A program made the translations under genes and the position numbers. A stretch of 64,000 nt of DNA from positions 1 through 64,000 of the forward strand of contig JAFEEI010000016.1 of the NCBI GenBank assembly GCA_018241205.1. Reading direction: 5' to 3'. The stretch's first letter is position 1. Every line of letters begins with the position of its first letter. This document shows positions 38,955-48,650 of the stretch, piece by piece. Under the pieces are notes generated by a model that worked only from the letters and a program-made list of their open reading frames with translations, did not search any database and was not told where the DNA came from. Source of the stretch: Pseudomonadota bacterium (lineage in GTDB: Bacteria > Pseudomonadota > Gammaproteobacteria > Burkholderiales > Nitrosomonadaceae).

Positions 38955-39868
38955 TTCCCCCGCGTAATCGTCACCCGGCTTTGATTACCACCGACACCGG
39001 CAATCAAAATAGCCTTGTCAAACACGGTATCCACAATATAGCGATCACCCTGCAAGCGGTAATTCACCATAACCGTTTCATCATCGCTAAAAATGCCACC
39101 TTCTTTGTTCAGTAGTAGCAAAGTCGGTGCTTCCGTTTGCGCCATGATGGCAGGCATTTGTATGATGGTTTTCAGACCGTCGTTATAAACACGCAGCGGT
39201 TTCCAAGCGGCATCCCCAGACACTGCATACGCAAAATCCAGATTGCCCAGATATTCCCCGGTTTCAGGAAGGGTGCGCGATTTCCTGATTCCCATGGCAT
39301 GGCTTTCTTTATCTCTAATCGCATCCCATTTAATCAGCGCATCTTCCGGATAAGTAAAACTCACTCTCGGCATGAAATCGCGCCGGTGAGATCGCAGACG
39401 CATGTGATACGTGCGCCGGTTGGTCGTCACTACCAAGGATGTTTCCAGACCCACATCCAATGGTTTTACAATCAGATGTTGCACTTCGGCAGATCCCTGA
39501 CCGGTCACTGCCGGTTCGATTAACCAGCGCGCCTGATCGCCCAAGTGGATGGAATTCACTTGCTCACCCGGCTGCAATTCGATATCGCATACTTGCAATA
39601 CTGCACAGACGATGCTGGGTTGCTGTGAACCAAACAGAAAACGAATGGAGCCATCCGGCCCTGCAACCGGCTTTGTGCCGGTGGGATTGACTGCTTGCCA
39701 TTTCTTAGCCAGATCAATAGCCGCGCGTTCCTGTGGGGTTAGTTGAGGGTTCTTATCGGTGAAATACGCTTCTGACAATCCATTGGCATAGCTTGGGGCA
39801 GCCAGTCCAATGGACAAAATCAATGTGCTCAGGATACTTAAAGCGAATAACGGTTTCATGATGGGCAA
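38951..39868 (-). CDS. trbG: TrbG/VirB9 outer-membrane core protein
   Basis: The 305-residue exported protein has a signal ending APSYA. The VirB9 N-domain holds the [13 protein letters not shown] motif, and the C-domain contains YAVSGDAAWKPLRVYNDG and the closing GVGGNQSRVTITRGN. With TrbH and TrbI it makes the outer ring of the channel. A 276-bp piece of a very close relative lies at 18237-18512. The gene overlaps trbH by four bases and follows trbF by five. Confidence 0.93.
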   Translation of the reverse strand: MPIMKPLFALSILSTLILSIGLAAPSYANGLSEAYFTDKNPQLTPQERAAIDLAKKWQAVNPTGTKPVAGPDGSIRFLFGSQQPSIVCAVLQVCDIELQPGEQVNSIHLGDQARWLIEPAVTGQGSAEVQHLIVKPLDVGLETSLVVTTNRRTYHMRLRSHRRDFMPRVSFTYPEDALIKWDAIRDKESHAMGIRKSRTLPETGEYLGNLDFAYAVSGDAAWKPLRVYNDGLKTIIQMPAIMAQTEAPTLLLLNKEGGIFSDDETVMVNYRLQGDRYIVDTVFDKAILIAGVGGNQSRVTITRGN

Positions 39869-39873
39869 CCCCT

Positions 39874-40638
39874 TTATGTTTGTTTCGACCAGGAGAAATC
39901 CTGGATATAAATACCCAGCGGGTTATTTCTGATCTGTTCTTCCGTGGTGCTTTGTGTGGTCAGCTTGTTATAGATTCTGAGTAAAGCGCGCATCTTGAAA
40001 GGTGGCTCAGTTAAGTGCCCTTGCCGGTCATAGACTTTTTCCAGCCAATCAACCTGCCAGGTCTCTGGCGATTGTGGAATCACCGATATGATCTCAACAT
40101 TAACCGTGTGTGTTTCAGCCCGCTTAAAAGGACTGCTGGCTTCACTGCTATTGAACCATTCATTGGCTTTTGCCGTGGCTGGATCGTTATTGGACAGCAT
40201 GGCATACGCACGAAAGATAGCGCGACGTTGCAAGGCAATATCCGGGGTCACCATGCGCAAATCATTAATAAACGCTGCCACGGACGCATGCACCACGCGC
40301 TGATCGGCCACAGCTGCGATATCCGCACGGGAAACCGCGATGGCTTCACCCAGTTTATTGACTTGCACCACATAGGGAATGAATTTGGACTGGCTGCCGA
40401 TTGCAATGACTCCCCCCACTCCTGCCAGCGCAATCAATAAACAAAGAAGTGCTAGCATTTGCCACATAGTGCGTGAAGCAATTACTTCCCGCATATGATC
40501 ATTCCAGGTACGCCGCGCTGACAGATAGGGGTTTTCATTCTCACCTGAGCGGCGACCGCCTTCCATCACACCGTCATTAACACGCACAGTTTCATCCGCA
40601 CCCGGCTTTAACTTGAATAGCTCGTTGATCATATTCAT
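39874..40638 (-). CDS. trbF: TrbF/VirB8 inner-membrane assembly protein
   Basis: The 254-residue product has one membrane span near residues 58-78 (MLALLCLLIALAGVGGVIAIG) after the LSARRTWNDHMREVIASR block. The NTF2-like VirB8 periplasmic domain ends NPLGIYIQDFSWSKQT, a typical TrbF end. It nucleates assembly of the channel. Its ATG overlaps the trbE stop by four bases. Confidence 0.93.
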   Translation of the reverse strand: MNMINELFKLKPGADETVRVNDGVMEGGRRSGENENPYLSARRTWNDHMREVIASRTMWQMLALLCLLIALAGVGGVIAIGSQSKFIPYVVQVNKLGEAIAVSRADIAAVADQRVVHASVAAFINDLRMVTPDIALQRRAIFRAYAMLSNNDPATAKANEWFNSSEASSPFKRAETHTVNVEIISVIPQSPETWQVDWLEKVYDRQGHLTEPPFKMRALLRIYNKLTTQSTTEEQIRNNPLGIYIQDFSWSKQT

Positions 40639-43172
40639 ACGGCAACTCCATAATCAGATAACGTTAATTCCTTGATCGCCAACCATTCGTGAACCCAGCG
40701 ATCTCCATACTTGTCACACAGGTTTTTAATCGTGGCGATTGATTCCTTATCCGTAGATCCTATAAGCGCCAGTGCCAATGGCCCAAGTGCCAAGTCGTAG
40801 AGTCGTCTGCCGTTCTCGGACACGGTGTAATATTGCTGTTTGGGAATTGCAGAAGCCAGAATCTCAATCTGGCGTGAATTTAAACCCATGCGCCGGTAGA
40901 GTGCCGAAGCCTCTTCATCACGTGCGAATACGTTGGGCAGAAATATCTTGGTGGCCGTAGACTCAACAATCACATCGAGAATCCCGCTGCTGGCCGCATC
41001 CGACAAACTTTGGGTTGCCATCAATACTAAGCAGTTATTTTTACGCATGACTTTCAGCCATTCACGGATCTTCGCGCGAAATACCGGATGTCCCAGCATC
41101 AACCAGGCTTCGTCCAGAATGATGGCGGAAGGCTGACCGTGCAGGCTTCGCTCAATGCGGCGAAATAGATACAGCAAGGTGGGCAGTGCGTATTTATCAC
41201 CGAGATTCATCAATTCCTCGATCTCGAACGTGGTGAAGGTTGAAAGATTCAATCCATCGGCTTCAGCATCGAGTAAGTGCCCCATCATGCCGTCAATCGT
41301 GTATTGCCGAAGACACTCGCGAATGGTTTCATCCTGGATCGTCACTGACAAATCCGATAAGGTTTTTGAGCCGCTTTGATGCATGTTAGTAATGGCCTGA
41401 CTGATTTCGTTACGCTGTAACGGGGTGACGGTGATGTTGTTTAATTCAACCATCAAACAAATCCATTCCAGCGCCCAGGCACGATCTCCCTTAGTCTGCA
41501 AGAATTGCAAGGGACAGAAAGACAGCGATTCATCATCGCCTGCCACGGTGAAATGCTGACCACCGACGGCTTTTGTGAGGGGATACATCGATAGTCCCTT
41601 ATCAAAACAATAGATAGACATGCCCTGATAGCGCCGCAATTGCGCGGCAATCAGCGCCAGATGTGTGGATTTACCGGCTCCGGTGGGACCGAACATGAAG
41701 GTGTGGCCCAGATCGCGCACATGCAGATTCAGCCGGAAAGGGGTTGCTCCTTGTGTGACACAGTGCATTAATGGTGGTGAATTGGGCGGATACATCGGAC
41801 AGGGTGCGGATTCCTTGCCGGTCCAGATGGTATTGACCGGCAACAGATCGGCCAGATTCATCGTATTGATGAGGGGTCTGCGCACATTTTCAACACCGTG
41901 GCCTGGTAAGCTTCCCAGATAGGCATCCATCGTGTTGATGGTTTCCACCCGTGCTGCAAATCCCAGATGATTGATGGCTTTCTCTACCTTTCGCCCGGCT
42001 TCTTCCAATGCTGCCCGGTCTTCCATCATCAGCACCACCACGCTGGTATAGTACCCTTGGCCGACAAAACCGCTATTGGTTTCCGCAATGGCAGACTGTG
42101 CATCTTCAGTCATATTCAGCGCGTCTTCATCAATGTTGCTGCTTTGCAGATTAAACACTTGATCAAAGAAACCACGTATTTTCTGTTTCCAGCGCCTGCG
42201 GAATTTTTCCAGGTGATTAACCGCTTCATGCGCATCCATAAAGATAAACCGCGATGACCAGCGGTACACACCCGGCAACTCTGACAATAGATTTAACATG
42301 CCAGGGGAAGATTCCAACGGAAAACCCTCAATCGAGACCACTTGAACAAAATTGCGGCCAATTTTAGGCACGACCCCACCCCACATTTCCTGACCACCGA
42401 GCAAGGTATCCAGATACATGGGATTAGCCGGTAGCACCATCGGATGATCGAGGCCAGTCACGCACAATTGCAGCCACTGCAAGAAATCGTCATGAGTGAT
42501 GGTTGTACCGTCTTCATTCACTAGCTTGTGGCTTTTTAAGCGCGACAAATGAAATACGCTGGATAATCGGGATTCAAAGTTGGTACATTCGCGCTGGAAA
42601 TATTCCAGCAAGCCTTGTGTTCTGGCTTTTTGATCCGGAGCTTGGGCTTCATCATCAAACATGAGTTCAACGAACTTGCGCTGTGCCAGCATCGGCGGCA
42701 AATAGGTCAGTGATACGATAAAGCAACTCTCGTACATCGTGCCGATACGCTCGAACAGATTGCGCCGCTCTTCGTCAATGGCAGCGGTCACAGGATCAGG
42801 ATAATTGGAGTGCGCTTTATCTGAATAACCTTGTGCCGGTTTACGGATCGCATCGACATGAATCATCCAGCCATTGCCTAAACGGGATAATGCTTGGTTA
42901 ATGCGGAATGACACGCGCTCACGCTCAATCTCGGTACTGCTGGCCGTATCATCGCCGCAAAATACCCAGGCGGCCATCAATGAACCGTTCTTGCCGACAA
43001 TTACGCCATCTTCCACCACCGCCGCATAGACCAACAGGTCGGCAAAACCCATTGCTTTGGATCGATGTTGATCCAGTCGTAATTCTTTGCCCGTATCACG
43101 GATACGGATAAATAGTATCAGAAGCAGCGCAGCTCCAGAGATTGCGATAAGAATTGTGATGGCGGAAATCAT
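40635..43172 (-). CDS. trbE: TrbE/VirB4 ATPase
   Basis: The 845-residue transfer ATPase has Walker A GPTGAGKSTHLAL (residues ~486-498) and Walker B SAIILDEAWLMLG, followed by the VirB4 motif MRKNNCLVLMATQSLSDA. The N-terminal CagE/TrbE domain and one N-terminal membrane anchor are present. It energises pilus assembly and substrate transfer. It overlaps trbD and trbF by four bases each, pointing to one coupled transcript. Confidence 0.95.
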   Translation of the reverse strand: MISAITILIAISGAALLLILFIRIRDTGKELRLDQHRSKAMGFADLLVYAAVVEDGVIVGKNGSLMAAWVFCGDDTASSTEIERERVSFRINQALSRLGNGWMIHVDAIRKPAQGYSDKAHSNYPDPVTAAIDEERRNLFERIGTMYESCFIVSLTYLPPMLAQRKFVELMFDDEAQAPDQKARTQGLLEYFQRECTNFESRLSSVFHLSRLKSHKLVNEDGTTITHDDFLQWLQLCVTGLDHPMVLPANPMYLDTLLGGQEMWGGVVPKIGRNFVQVVSIEGFPLESSPGMLNLLSELPGVYRWSSRFIFMDAHEAVNHLEKFRRRWKQKIRGFFDQVFNLQSSNIDEDALNMTEDAQSAIAETNSGFVGQGYYTSVVVLMMEDRAALEEAGRKVEKAINHLGFAARVETINTMDAYLGSLPGHGVENVRRPLINTMNLADLLPVNTIWTGKESAPCPMYPPNSPPLMHCVTQGATPFRLNLHVRDLGHTFMFGPTGAGKSTHLALIAAQLRRYQGMSIYCFDKGLSMYPLTKAVGGQHFTVAGDDESLSFCPLQFLQTKGDRAWALEWICLMVELNNITVTPLQRNEISQAITNMHQSGSKTLSDLSVTIQDETIRECLRQYTIDGMMGHLLDAEADGLNLSTFTTFEIEELMNLGDKYALPTLLYLFRRIERSLHGQPSAIILDEAWLMLGHPVFRAKIREWLKVMRKNNCLVLMATQSLSDAASSGILDVIVESTATKIFLPNVFARDEEASALYRRMGLNSRQIEILASAIPKQQYYTVSENGRRLYDLALGPLALALIGSTDKESIATIKNLCDKYGDRWVHEWLAIKELTLSDYGVAV

Positions 43173-43480
43173 AGATGCTGTTTTTCCTGTGTGAGCGTAT
43201 TGTCATAAAAAGGAGTGCTTCGCGCCGGATAGTATTTTTTGTATTGCATCTGGCGCAGGTAAACATGACGCAGTTGCGGATCATTTTTTGCCATCAGTCG
43301 TAGTGCAAACAATGCAAAGATCCATAGGGCTATGCCGAAGAGCGTGGCCTTGATTTCCATCGCCACAAAAATGGATGTGGCTGCAATCAGGATAGAAAAC
43401 ATGACCAGTTCCCGGTCACCACCCATAAACAAGTTAGGACGGTTTCCTGATTGACGGATAGGTATGGTTCGAAGCGCCAT
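43169..43480 (-). CDS. trbD: TrbD/VirB3 small inner-membrane protein
   Basis: The 103-residue product opens with the VirB3-type LRTIPIRQSGNRPNLFMGGDRE block, then two membrane helices, and ends with KYYPARSTPF. The protein works with the TrbE ATPase, whose gene it overlaps by four bases. It follows trbC by 11 bp. Confidence 0.92.
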   Translation of the reverse strand: MALRTIPIRQSGNRPNLFMGGDRELVMFSILIAATSIFVAMEIKATLFGIALWIFALFALRLMAKNDPQLRHVYLRQMQYKKYYPARSTPFYDNTLTQEKQHL

Positions 43481-43491
43481 GAGTTTGCCTC

Positions 43492-43881
43492 CTATTCCTG
43501 TGAATTGAGGATTGTTTCCTGGTCTTTAGGTATTTCACCTGGAATAACTGCACCCTGAAACAAATTGGTCATGATGTTGTTGGCACCCACGAGTAATGCC
43601 ATAACCAGCACAATAAAAATTAAGGTGCGGAAAAATGCATTGAGTTCGCCGCCAAAGATCAGAATGCCGCCTGCAACAACAATGCCCACAATAGACAAGG
43701 TAAAAGCAACGGGACCGGTGACGGAATTTCTGAGATTAACCAGCCAAGTTTCATAGGGAAGCGCACCGCCCGCGCCTACAGCCGCTTGTGCGTTATCAAC
43801 TGATACCAACAGCGCAAACAAAAAAGCAATTGAGAAGAAATAAAAGGATGGAGAGATATCCTTGGTATGAATCAGTTTCAT
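43492..43881 (-). CDS. trbC: TrbC/VirB2 pilin
   Basis: The 129-residue prepilin has a long leader to about residue 34 ([12 protein letters not shown]). The mature part starts near GALPYETWL and has two membrane helices ([20 protein letters not shown] and [18 protein letters not shown]). The C-terminal tail [14 protein letters not shown] would be removed before cyclisation in RP4-like systems. It lies 21 bp after trbB. Confidence 0.92.
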   Translation of the reverse strand: MKLIHTKDISPSFYFFSIAFLFALLVSVDNAQAAVGAGGALPYETWLVNLRNSVTGPVAFTLSIVGIVVAGGILIFGGELNAFFRTLIFIVLVMALLVGANNIMTNLFQGAVIPGEIPKDQETILNSQE

Positions 43882-43902
43882 AGATTGGCTCCTATGGATG
43901 AT

Positions 43903-44868
43903 TTACAGCTTCTTGATTTGGTAACTTCCTCTTTTAAAACCTTGTACTTCGATAATCTGCTGGATCTTTCTGCCATGGGGTGTGCGCGTAATATGCACGA
44001 CCATATCAACCGCCTCTGCGATCAATGGCATAATCTCCGCAGGTGCTGAAGGATTGCGTGAAATCAGGGATTCCAGGCGAGTGAGTCCTGATAGCGCATC
44101 ATTGGCGTGCAAAGTTGCAGCCCCGCCTTCGTGACCGGTGTTCCAGGCATCGAGCAAGTCCAATGCTTCAGGGCCTCTAACTTCACCGACCAGAATGCGA
44201 TCCGGGCGCATACGCAAGGTTGTTTTGAGCAATTGCGTCATATCAACATCGAGTGTGGTGTGATACTGGACAAAATTCTGGGCAGCACATTGAATCTCGC
44301 CGGTATCCTCCAAGATGAAGATGCGCTCATCCGGGTCACTGCGAACCATTTCATTGATAATGGCGTTGATCAGGGTTGTTTTGCCTGATCCGGTTCCACC
44401 AATAACTAGAATGTTGCGGTGCTTGCGCACAGCCTCTCTAATGACATCAGAGTGTCTTGGCGACAACACGCCGGTTTCCACATATTGCTCAAGGGTGAAA
44501 ATCTTGATGGCTTTTTTACGAATGGCAAAAGTGGGGGATGAAACAATGGGGGGTAGTTGACCGGCAAAGCGCGAATTATCGAGCGGGAATTCACCTTCAA
44601 TCATCGGGTTGAATCGATTGACTTCCTTACCGTGGTATCCGGCAACCGTTTTGATAACGGCTTCAACCTGGGCAGACTGGATATTTCCGATATGTTGTAT
44701 CTTTTTACCCAGCTTCTCTTGCCAGATACGGCCATCGGCATTGACCATGATTTCAACCGTCTCAGGATCTTGCAGTGCGGACAGTATTTCCCGCGCATCG
44801 CGCTCCAGCTTGCTCTTTGCTCGGTCTTTAACGGTTGCAATGTGAGGTAATTGATCTTGCGACGTCAT
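43903..44868 (-). CDS. trbB: TrbB/VirB11 hexameric ATPase
   Basis: The 321-residue ATPase has Walker A GGTGSGKTTLINA (residues ~155-167), the Asp box RIFILEDTGEIQC, the His box ATLHANDALSGL and the VRGPEALDLLDAWNTG block of traffic ATPases. GGAG before the ATG supports the start. It is the first gene of the trb operon, 90 bp after the TrbA-like regulator. Confidence 0.95.
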   Translation of the reverse strand: MTSQDQLPHIATVKDRAKSKLERDAREILSALQDPETVEIMVNADGRIWQEKLGKKIQHIGNIQSAQVEAVIKTVAGYHGKEVNRFNPMIEGEFPLDNSRFAGQLPPIVSSPTFAIRKKAIKIFTLEQYVETGVLSPRHSDVIREAVRKHRNILVIGGTGSGKTTLINAIINEMVRSDPDERIFILEDTGEIQCAAQNFVQYHTTLDVDMTQLLKTTLRMRPDRILVGEVRGPEALDLLDAWNTGHEGGAATLHANDALSGLTRLESLISRNPSAPAEIMPLIAEAVDMVVHITRTPHGRKIQQIIEVQGFKRGSYQIKKL

Positions 44869-44958
44869 GCGAATACTCCAACAACTTACACATTACATTA
44901 CAATATAACGTAATTATATTTTGCGCAATACTTTTTTTACTGCTCTTTATTATTTTGT

Positions 44959-45330
44959 TTATTGCTTACTTTTATTTTTCAATAAAAATGCTCTATTCTT
45001 TTTATCCCATTGCTCGACTTGATACGCCTCAAATTCACTCAAAACACCCCCCTTCCAGACAAAACCTTTGGGCAAATGTTTTAGCCTTCGATTGGTTAAT
45101 GCTTCAAGATCAGCCGCGCTCATATCCGAACTATCCAATAGCATTGGCAGTGGAGTCTCGAGTGCTTCTGCGACGGCTTCTATAATCCTGAGTGATGGAT
45201 TGGCTTTGTCATTGGTCAGATCGGTAAAAAAAGAGATGGAGACCCCCGCCTTCTCTGCCAATTCTGACTTGGTCATATCCTTTTCATCAAGGATACGCAA
45301 AATATTTGTGATTAAGATTAAATTGTACAT
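44959..45330 (-). CDS. XRE-family repressor at the trbA position
   Basis: The 123-residue product has an N-terminal helix-turn-helix (MTKSELAEKAGVSISFFTDLTNDKA, residues ~19-43) and a C-terminal part with LPKGFVWKGGVLSEFEAYQVEQWD. In RP4 the repressor gene trbA lies directly before trbB in the same direction and has the same size, so this is the likely counterpart, controlling the trb promoter. Homology beyond the HTH is not certain. A TTAAGCAGCTTAA palindrome lies 26 bp upstream of its start. Confidence 0.7.
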   Translation of the reverse strand: MYNLILITNILRILDEKDMTKSELAEKAGVSISFFTDLTNDKANPSLRIIEAVAEALETPLPMLLDSSDMSAADLEALTNRRLKHLPKGFVWKGGVLSEFEAYQVEQWDKKNRAFLLKNKSKQ

Positions 45331-45355
45331 ATAATAGCCCTGTCATTTTTAGGGT

Positions 45356-45368
45356 TTAAGCAGCTTAA
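45356..45368. promoter_or_regulatory. 13-bp palindrome TTAAGCAGCTTAA, possible KorB-type operator
   Basis: A perfect 6+1+6 palindrome stands just upstream of the trbA-like gene. IncP KorB binds 13-bp palindromes of the form TTTAGC-N-GCTAAA. Length, centre and GC placement agree, but the outer bases differ. A resident KorB homologue is encoded at 45850. Confidence 0.5.
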
Positions 45369-45849
45369 CTAATCCGCACCATTGTTTTGCAGTAGTATTG
45401 CTGCTATTTTAATCCAAAATAAATACACAAATTCATTAATTCAATGGAGGGCGAAATAATAGTTTCGTTATATGCATAGCTTGTGGATAATTATTAATAG
45501 TAGGTTTAAAATAGAAATTTAAACTTTTAATTTATCACGCCATTGATTTATATCAATATAATTAATATTAATAGTTACCTTAGAATGCTATGAATAGAGG
45601 CTAGATGAGTAGCTGATGGAAAACTTGGCGAATCTAAAAACGTAACCCGTTTTCTGATACGAGAGGTTAGGCATTCAATAATAAACTGAACAAGAAGAAC
45701 AAAAATGCAAAAACAACTTTTGCGCGGTTTTATTTGTTGATGACTGCATCCATCGTTTCTATCTTTCTAATCATAAATTGGCAGAATTATTTAATCCAAA
45801 TAAATATTCTTACCCGGTATAACGAGCGCAAGTTAGGTCCAAGATAAAA
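45369..45849. other. Divergent control region between trbA-like gene and korB
   Basis: About 480 AT-rich bases without a gene. GTTTAAA (45505-45511) and TTTAAAC (45519-45525) form a perfect 7-bp inverted repeat with a 7-base spacer. Promoters for korB must be in the last 200 bp. No origin of transfer or iterons were recognised. Confidence 0.5.
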
Positions 45850-46905
45850 ATGACAGAGAAAAAAAAGGAAAATATAAAAGGGCTTGTTGCTCCTATCGGT
45901 GCAACAGAAATTGATATTACGCTGATCAGCGAAGATATTCATCAACCCAGAAAGGAATTTAATCAGGAAACGTTACGAGAATTAACGGAGACAATTAAAT
46001 TACGCGGGGTGAAATCACCCATATCGGTTCGCCCCAATCCGGATAAACCAGGAACCTATATTATTAACCATGGGGCAAGACGCTATCGTGCCAGCATCAA
46101 TGCCGGGTTAACAAAGATTCCTGCATTCATTGATACCGATTACAGTGAAGCGGATCAGGTGATCGAAAATCTGCAAAGAGATGATTTAACTTCCAGAGAG
46201 ATTGCTGACTTTATAGGGCGACAACTGGCAGGCGGTAAAACCAAGTCTGAAATTGCCAGACTCATTGGCAAAACCAATCCTTATATCACCATGCATGCCA
46301 CACTCCTTGATCTACCAGATCCTTTACGTGAAGTGTACCGGACAGGCCGTTGCACGGATGTCACAGCACTCTATGATTTAACGAGGTTGTATAAAGCCAA
46401 TAGGGATGAAGTAATCACTTGGCTGGCACTCAGCACACAAGAAGAGATATCACGATTGGATGTATACCAATTCAGTAAATTCTTAAAACTGAAAAAAACG
46501 CCCCCGTCTAATTCTGCGGATGATCGAGCATCCAATACCGAAGGCAAATCGAATCCCACTTCAGTTAATAACAACGATCAAAAACAAACCACGCCGAATT
46601 CATTGCTGGACTCTATTTACAATTTGATTAAGAAAGACAAACGCAAGCCACAGGATTTAATGCTTGATTTATCTAACGATAACAAGGAATTTCTCCAAAG
46701 CAAAATAAAGAACTATTTTGAGCAAGGCAGAAATTGCCAAAATATCGTTCAGTTCACCATCAAAGCGCTTCAAGATGGCAGTTTCTCAGCCAAGGGCAGT
46801 GGCGCACTGCAATTGGTTGCCTTTCTACACGGTATGGAAAGATCAGAGTCTTTCGATCTCATGAAAGTACTGGAAGAAATTGCCAGACAACAGGAAGCGG
46901 GATAA
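45850..46905 (+). CDS. korB: KorB/ParB-family DNA-binding protein
   Basis: The 351-residue protein has the ParB/Sulfiredoxin-like N-domain with KorB-specific blocks QPRKEFNQETLRELTETIK, RGVKSPISVR and INHGARRYRAS. The clamp helix is DQVIENLQRDDLTSREIADF and the helix-turn-helix is TKSEIARLIGKTNPYI. An acidic/Asn linker and a C-terminal domain follow. IncP KorB both partitions and globally represses plasmid operons. No parA/incC gene lies beside it in this window, which is unusual. It is transcribed divergently from the trb operon. Confidence 0.9.
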   Translation: MTEKKKENIKGLVAPIGATEIDITLISEDIHQPRKEFNQETLRELTETIKLRGVKSPISVRPNPDKPGTYIINHGARRYRASINAGLTKIPAFIDTDYSEADQVIENLQRDDLTSREIADFIGRQLAGGKTKSEIARLIGKTNPYITMHATLLDLPDPLREVYRTGRCTDVTALYDLTRLYKANRDEVITWLALSTQEEISRLDVYQFSKFLKLKKTPPSNSADDRASNTEGKSNPTSVNNNDQKQTTPNSLLDSIYNLIKKDKRKPQDLMLDLSNDNKEFLQSKIKNYFEQGRNCQNIVQFTIKALQDGSFSAKGSGALQLVAFLHGMERSESFDLMKVLEEIARQQEAG

Positions 46906-46944
46906 TTTAGACTTGCTATCAATCCTACTAACAACTAATTTGAA

Positions 46945-47316
46945 ATGACGACACCCGCAAAGCTACGAATGATCGTAATGAATGGACAAAAGATTCTACA
47001 AACTCAGAATAATAATGAATGGGAGACGATTGGCACTATCAAGAAGATTGATGAGGGCATCAAGCCTGGTGTCTACAATATTTATTTAGCTAAAACTCCG
47101 AGTGATAAAAAACAATATGAAGGACAAATCATCCATGTTGATAAAGATAATGCTGTTTTTTATCAGCAGGTCAATAAGGATTATATTGTGCATCAATTAA
47201 ATGCTGTTGATGGCAAAGCTATTGCTGGGAAAAATGTGGTTATTGCTTATGATGGAGAGAAAGCTACGTTAACCCTAATAGATACGCTTAAGAATAGAAG
47301 ATCACTGAAAATTTGA
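46945..47316 (+). CDS. KfrB-domain protein
   Basis: The 123-residue product contains the KfrB-like block GVYNIYLAKTPSDKKQYEGQI followed by VFYQQVNKDYIVHQL, as found in IncP KfrB and in the tails of conjugative-element proteins. The role of the domain is not settled; it is linked to plasmid maintenance. It follows korB by 39 bp in the same direction and is convergent with the methyltransferase of the defence-like operon. Confidence 0.7.
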   Translation: MTTPAKLRMIVMNGQKILQTQNNNEWETIGTIKKIDEGIKPGVYNIYLAKTPSDKKQYEGQIIHVDKDNAVFYQQVNKDYIVHQLNAVDGKAIAGKNVVIAYDGEKATLTLIDTLKNRRSLKI

Positions 47317-47354
47317 TTGGGTAAATTTGTCGAACTGCTTTGAACAATCTATTC

Positions 47355-48650
47355 TTATGAAAGTGAAGCTAGAAGCCTTAAAGGACTCAAGCATGATTCT
47401 TTTAATACGGGTTTAATACTTAGAACTCGCCCTCTCGAAGCAAGAATATTAAATACATAGTTTTCCACCTTTAAACACTTAGAGATATCTCTATTCAAGT
47501 ATGCTTTAGAAAACAACTTGAACTCGTCAGGAAAAATAGTTGAAATATCGAAAAATGAAAAATCTCTAACCCCCTCTACAGCGATGAACTTAGCACCAGA
47601 TCCTTTTAGCAAGCACTCTTTTCCATATTCATTAGCGTAAATTACCCGCAAAAAGAACAATAGCTTTAGGGGAGATAAACCATTCTGCTCAATCAAAATT
47701 AAGCAATCCGTTAAGCAATAAATATTACTCTTATCTATTAATCCGAAACTTTGATGCGCATCCCTAGCAACACGCTTCACAACAATACAACACTCTTCAA
47801 TGTATCTTATATCCTTAACGGTGAATCCACGCCAAAATCCATTCACGAATGAATTTGAATGATGCAAACTTTCTTCATGATAATTCGATCGAATGCTTCC
47901 CCTTACTATCCTGCAAAAAGAATTCAAGTCCAATGAAGAAACTTGCGCTCTAATATTATTAATTATCTCAGCTATTTGTTGATAGCCGCGATAATATCGA
48001 TAATCCAAGCGATGCATATTTTCGCGTAACTTGCCCACTGTAACTACTATTTCCTTTCCTCTATTAGACGAGGCATCCCTTAAACTAATTTTTTTTGTTG
48101 ACCCGCAAGCGGTCAAAATGATCAAATAAAACCCACCCTCAATCTTTGAAAATATTTTTTGCGGTAGTTGGTAAACATAATTAATCATGCTATTTTCCAA
48201 CAATATTGTTCTAAATTTTAAAAACCTAGATGAATTAATTATTGAATCAGGAACAATCGCGATTAGCGTACCGCCTGCTTTAAGCAATTTCCTAGCCTGC
48301 ATAATAAATGCGATTTCGATAGGCACGTATTCACCTTCAAAATCAATCCAAGACTCTGCTTTTGCAGAAAAGGGAGGATTTGTCAAAACCAGATCAAATC
48401 TCTGTGAAATATTTTTCTGAGACCAAGCGATAAAGTCAGCATGAATTAACGAGTGCGATTTCAACCGAGTAGAAAGTGCATCCAATCTGGATTTATCAAT
48501 ATCTATCAAAGTATATTGATAATTTCTCTTTTCAAATGTCGATAATAAAGCCCCTTCACCTACAGCAGGCTCTAGAACTGTGCGAGCAGTTTTTGGCACG
48601 TGCTTACGTATTATTTCAACTATAAATGATGGTGTTGGATGAAATTTCAT
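47355..48650 (-). CDS. N6-adenine-type DNA methyltransferase
   Basis: The 431-residue product has motif I VLEPAVGEGALL (residues ~25-36) and motif IV NPPF (residues 91-94, in LVLTNPPFSAKAESW), as in class I N6-adenine or Eco57I-like methylases. Residues ~230-430 look like a specificity domain (FCRIVRGSIRSNYHEES and LKGSGAKFIAVEGVRDFS). No restriction nuclease is adjacent. It is last in the four-gene operon and shares one base with the upstream 299-aa gene. It probably marks self DNA or modifies a target for the cassette, which is inference. Confidence 0.85.
   Translation of the reverse strand: MKFHPTPSFIVEIIRKHVPKTARTVLEPAVGEGALLSTFEKRNYQYTLIDIDKSRLDALSTRLKSHSLIHADFIAWSQKNISQRFDLVLTNPPFSAKAESWIDFEGEYVPIEIAFIMQARKLLKAGGTLIAIVPDSIINSSRFLKFRTILLENSMINYVYQLPQKIFSKIEGGFYLIILTACGSTKKISLRDASSNRGKEIVVTVGKLRENMHRLDYRYYRGYQQIAEIINNIRAQVSSLDLNSFCRIVRGSIRSNYHEESLHHSNSFVNGFWRGFTVKDIRYIEECCIVVKRVARDAHQSFGLIDKSNIYCLTDCLILIEQNGLSPLKLLFFLRVIYANEYGKECLLKGSGAKFIAVEGVRDFSFFDISTIFPDEFKLFSKAYLNRDISKCLKVENYVFNILASRGRVLSIKPVLKESCLSPLRLLASLS

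Noticed and set aside
44835..45185. A 116-codon forward frame across the trbA-trbB gap
   Set aside because: It runs opposite the HTH regulator gene, begins inside trbB on the other strand and has no family features.
47355..48650. Reading the methyltransferase as half of a simple type II restriction pair
   Set aside because: No nuclease motif was recognised in the adjacent genes, and the operon partners are an ATPase and a PRTase-like protein.
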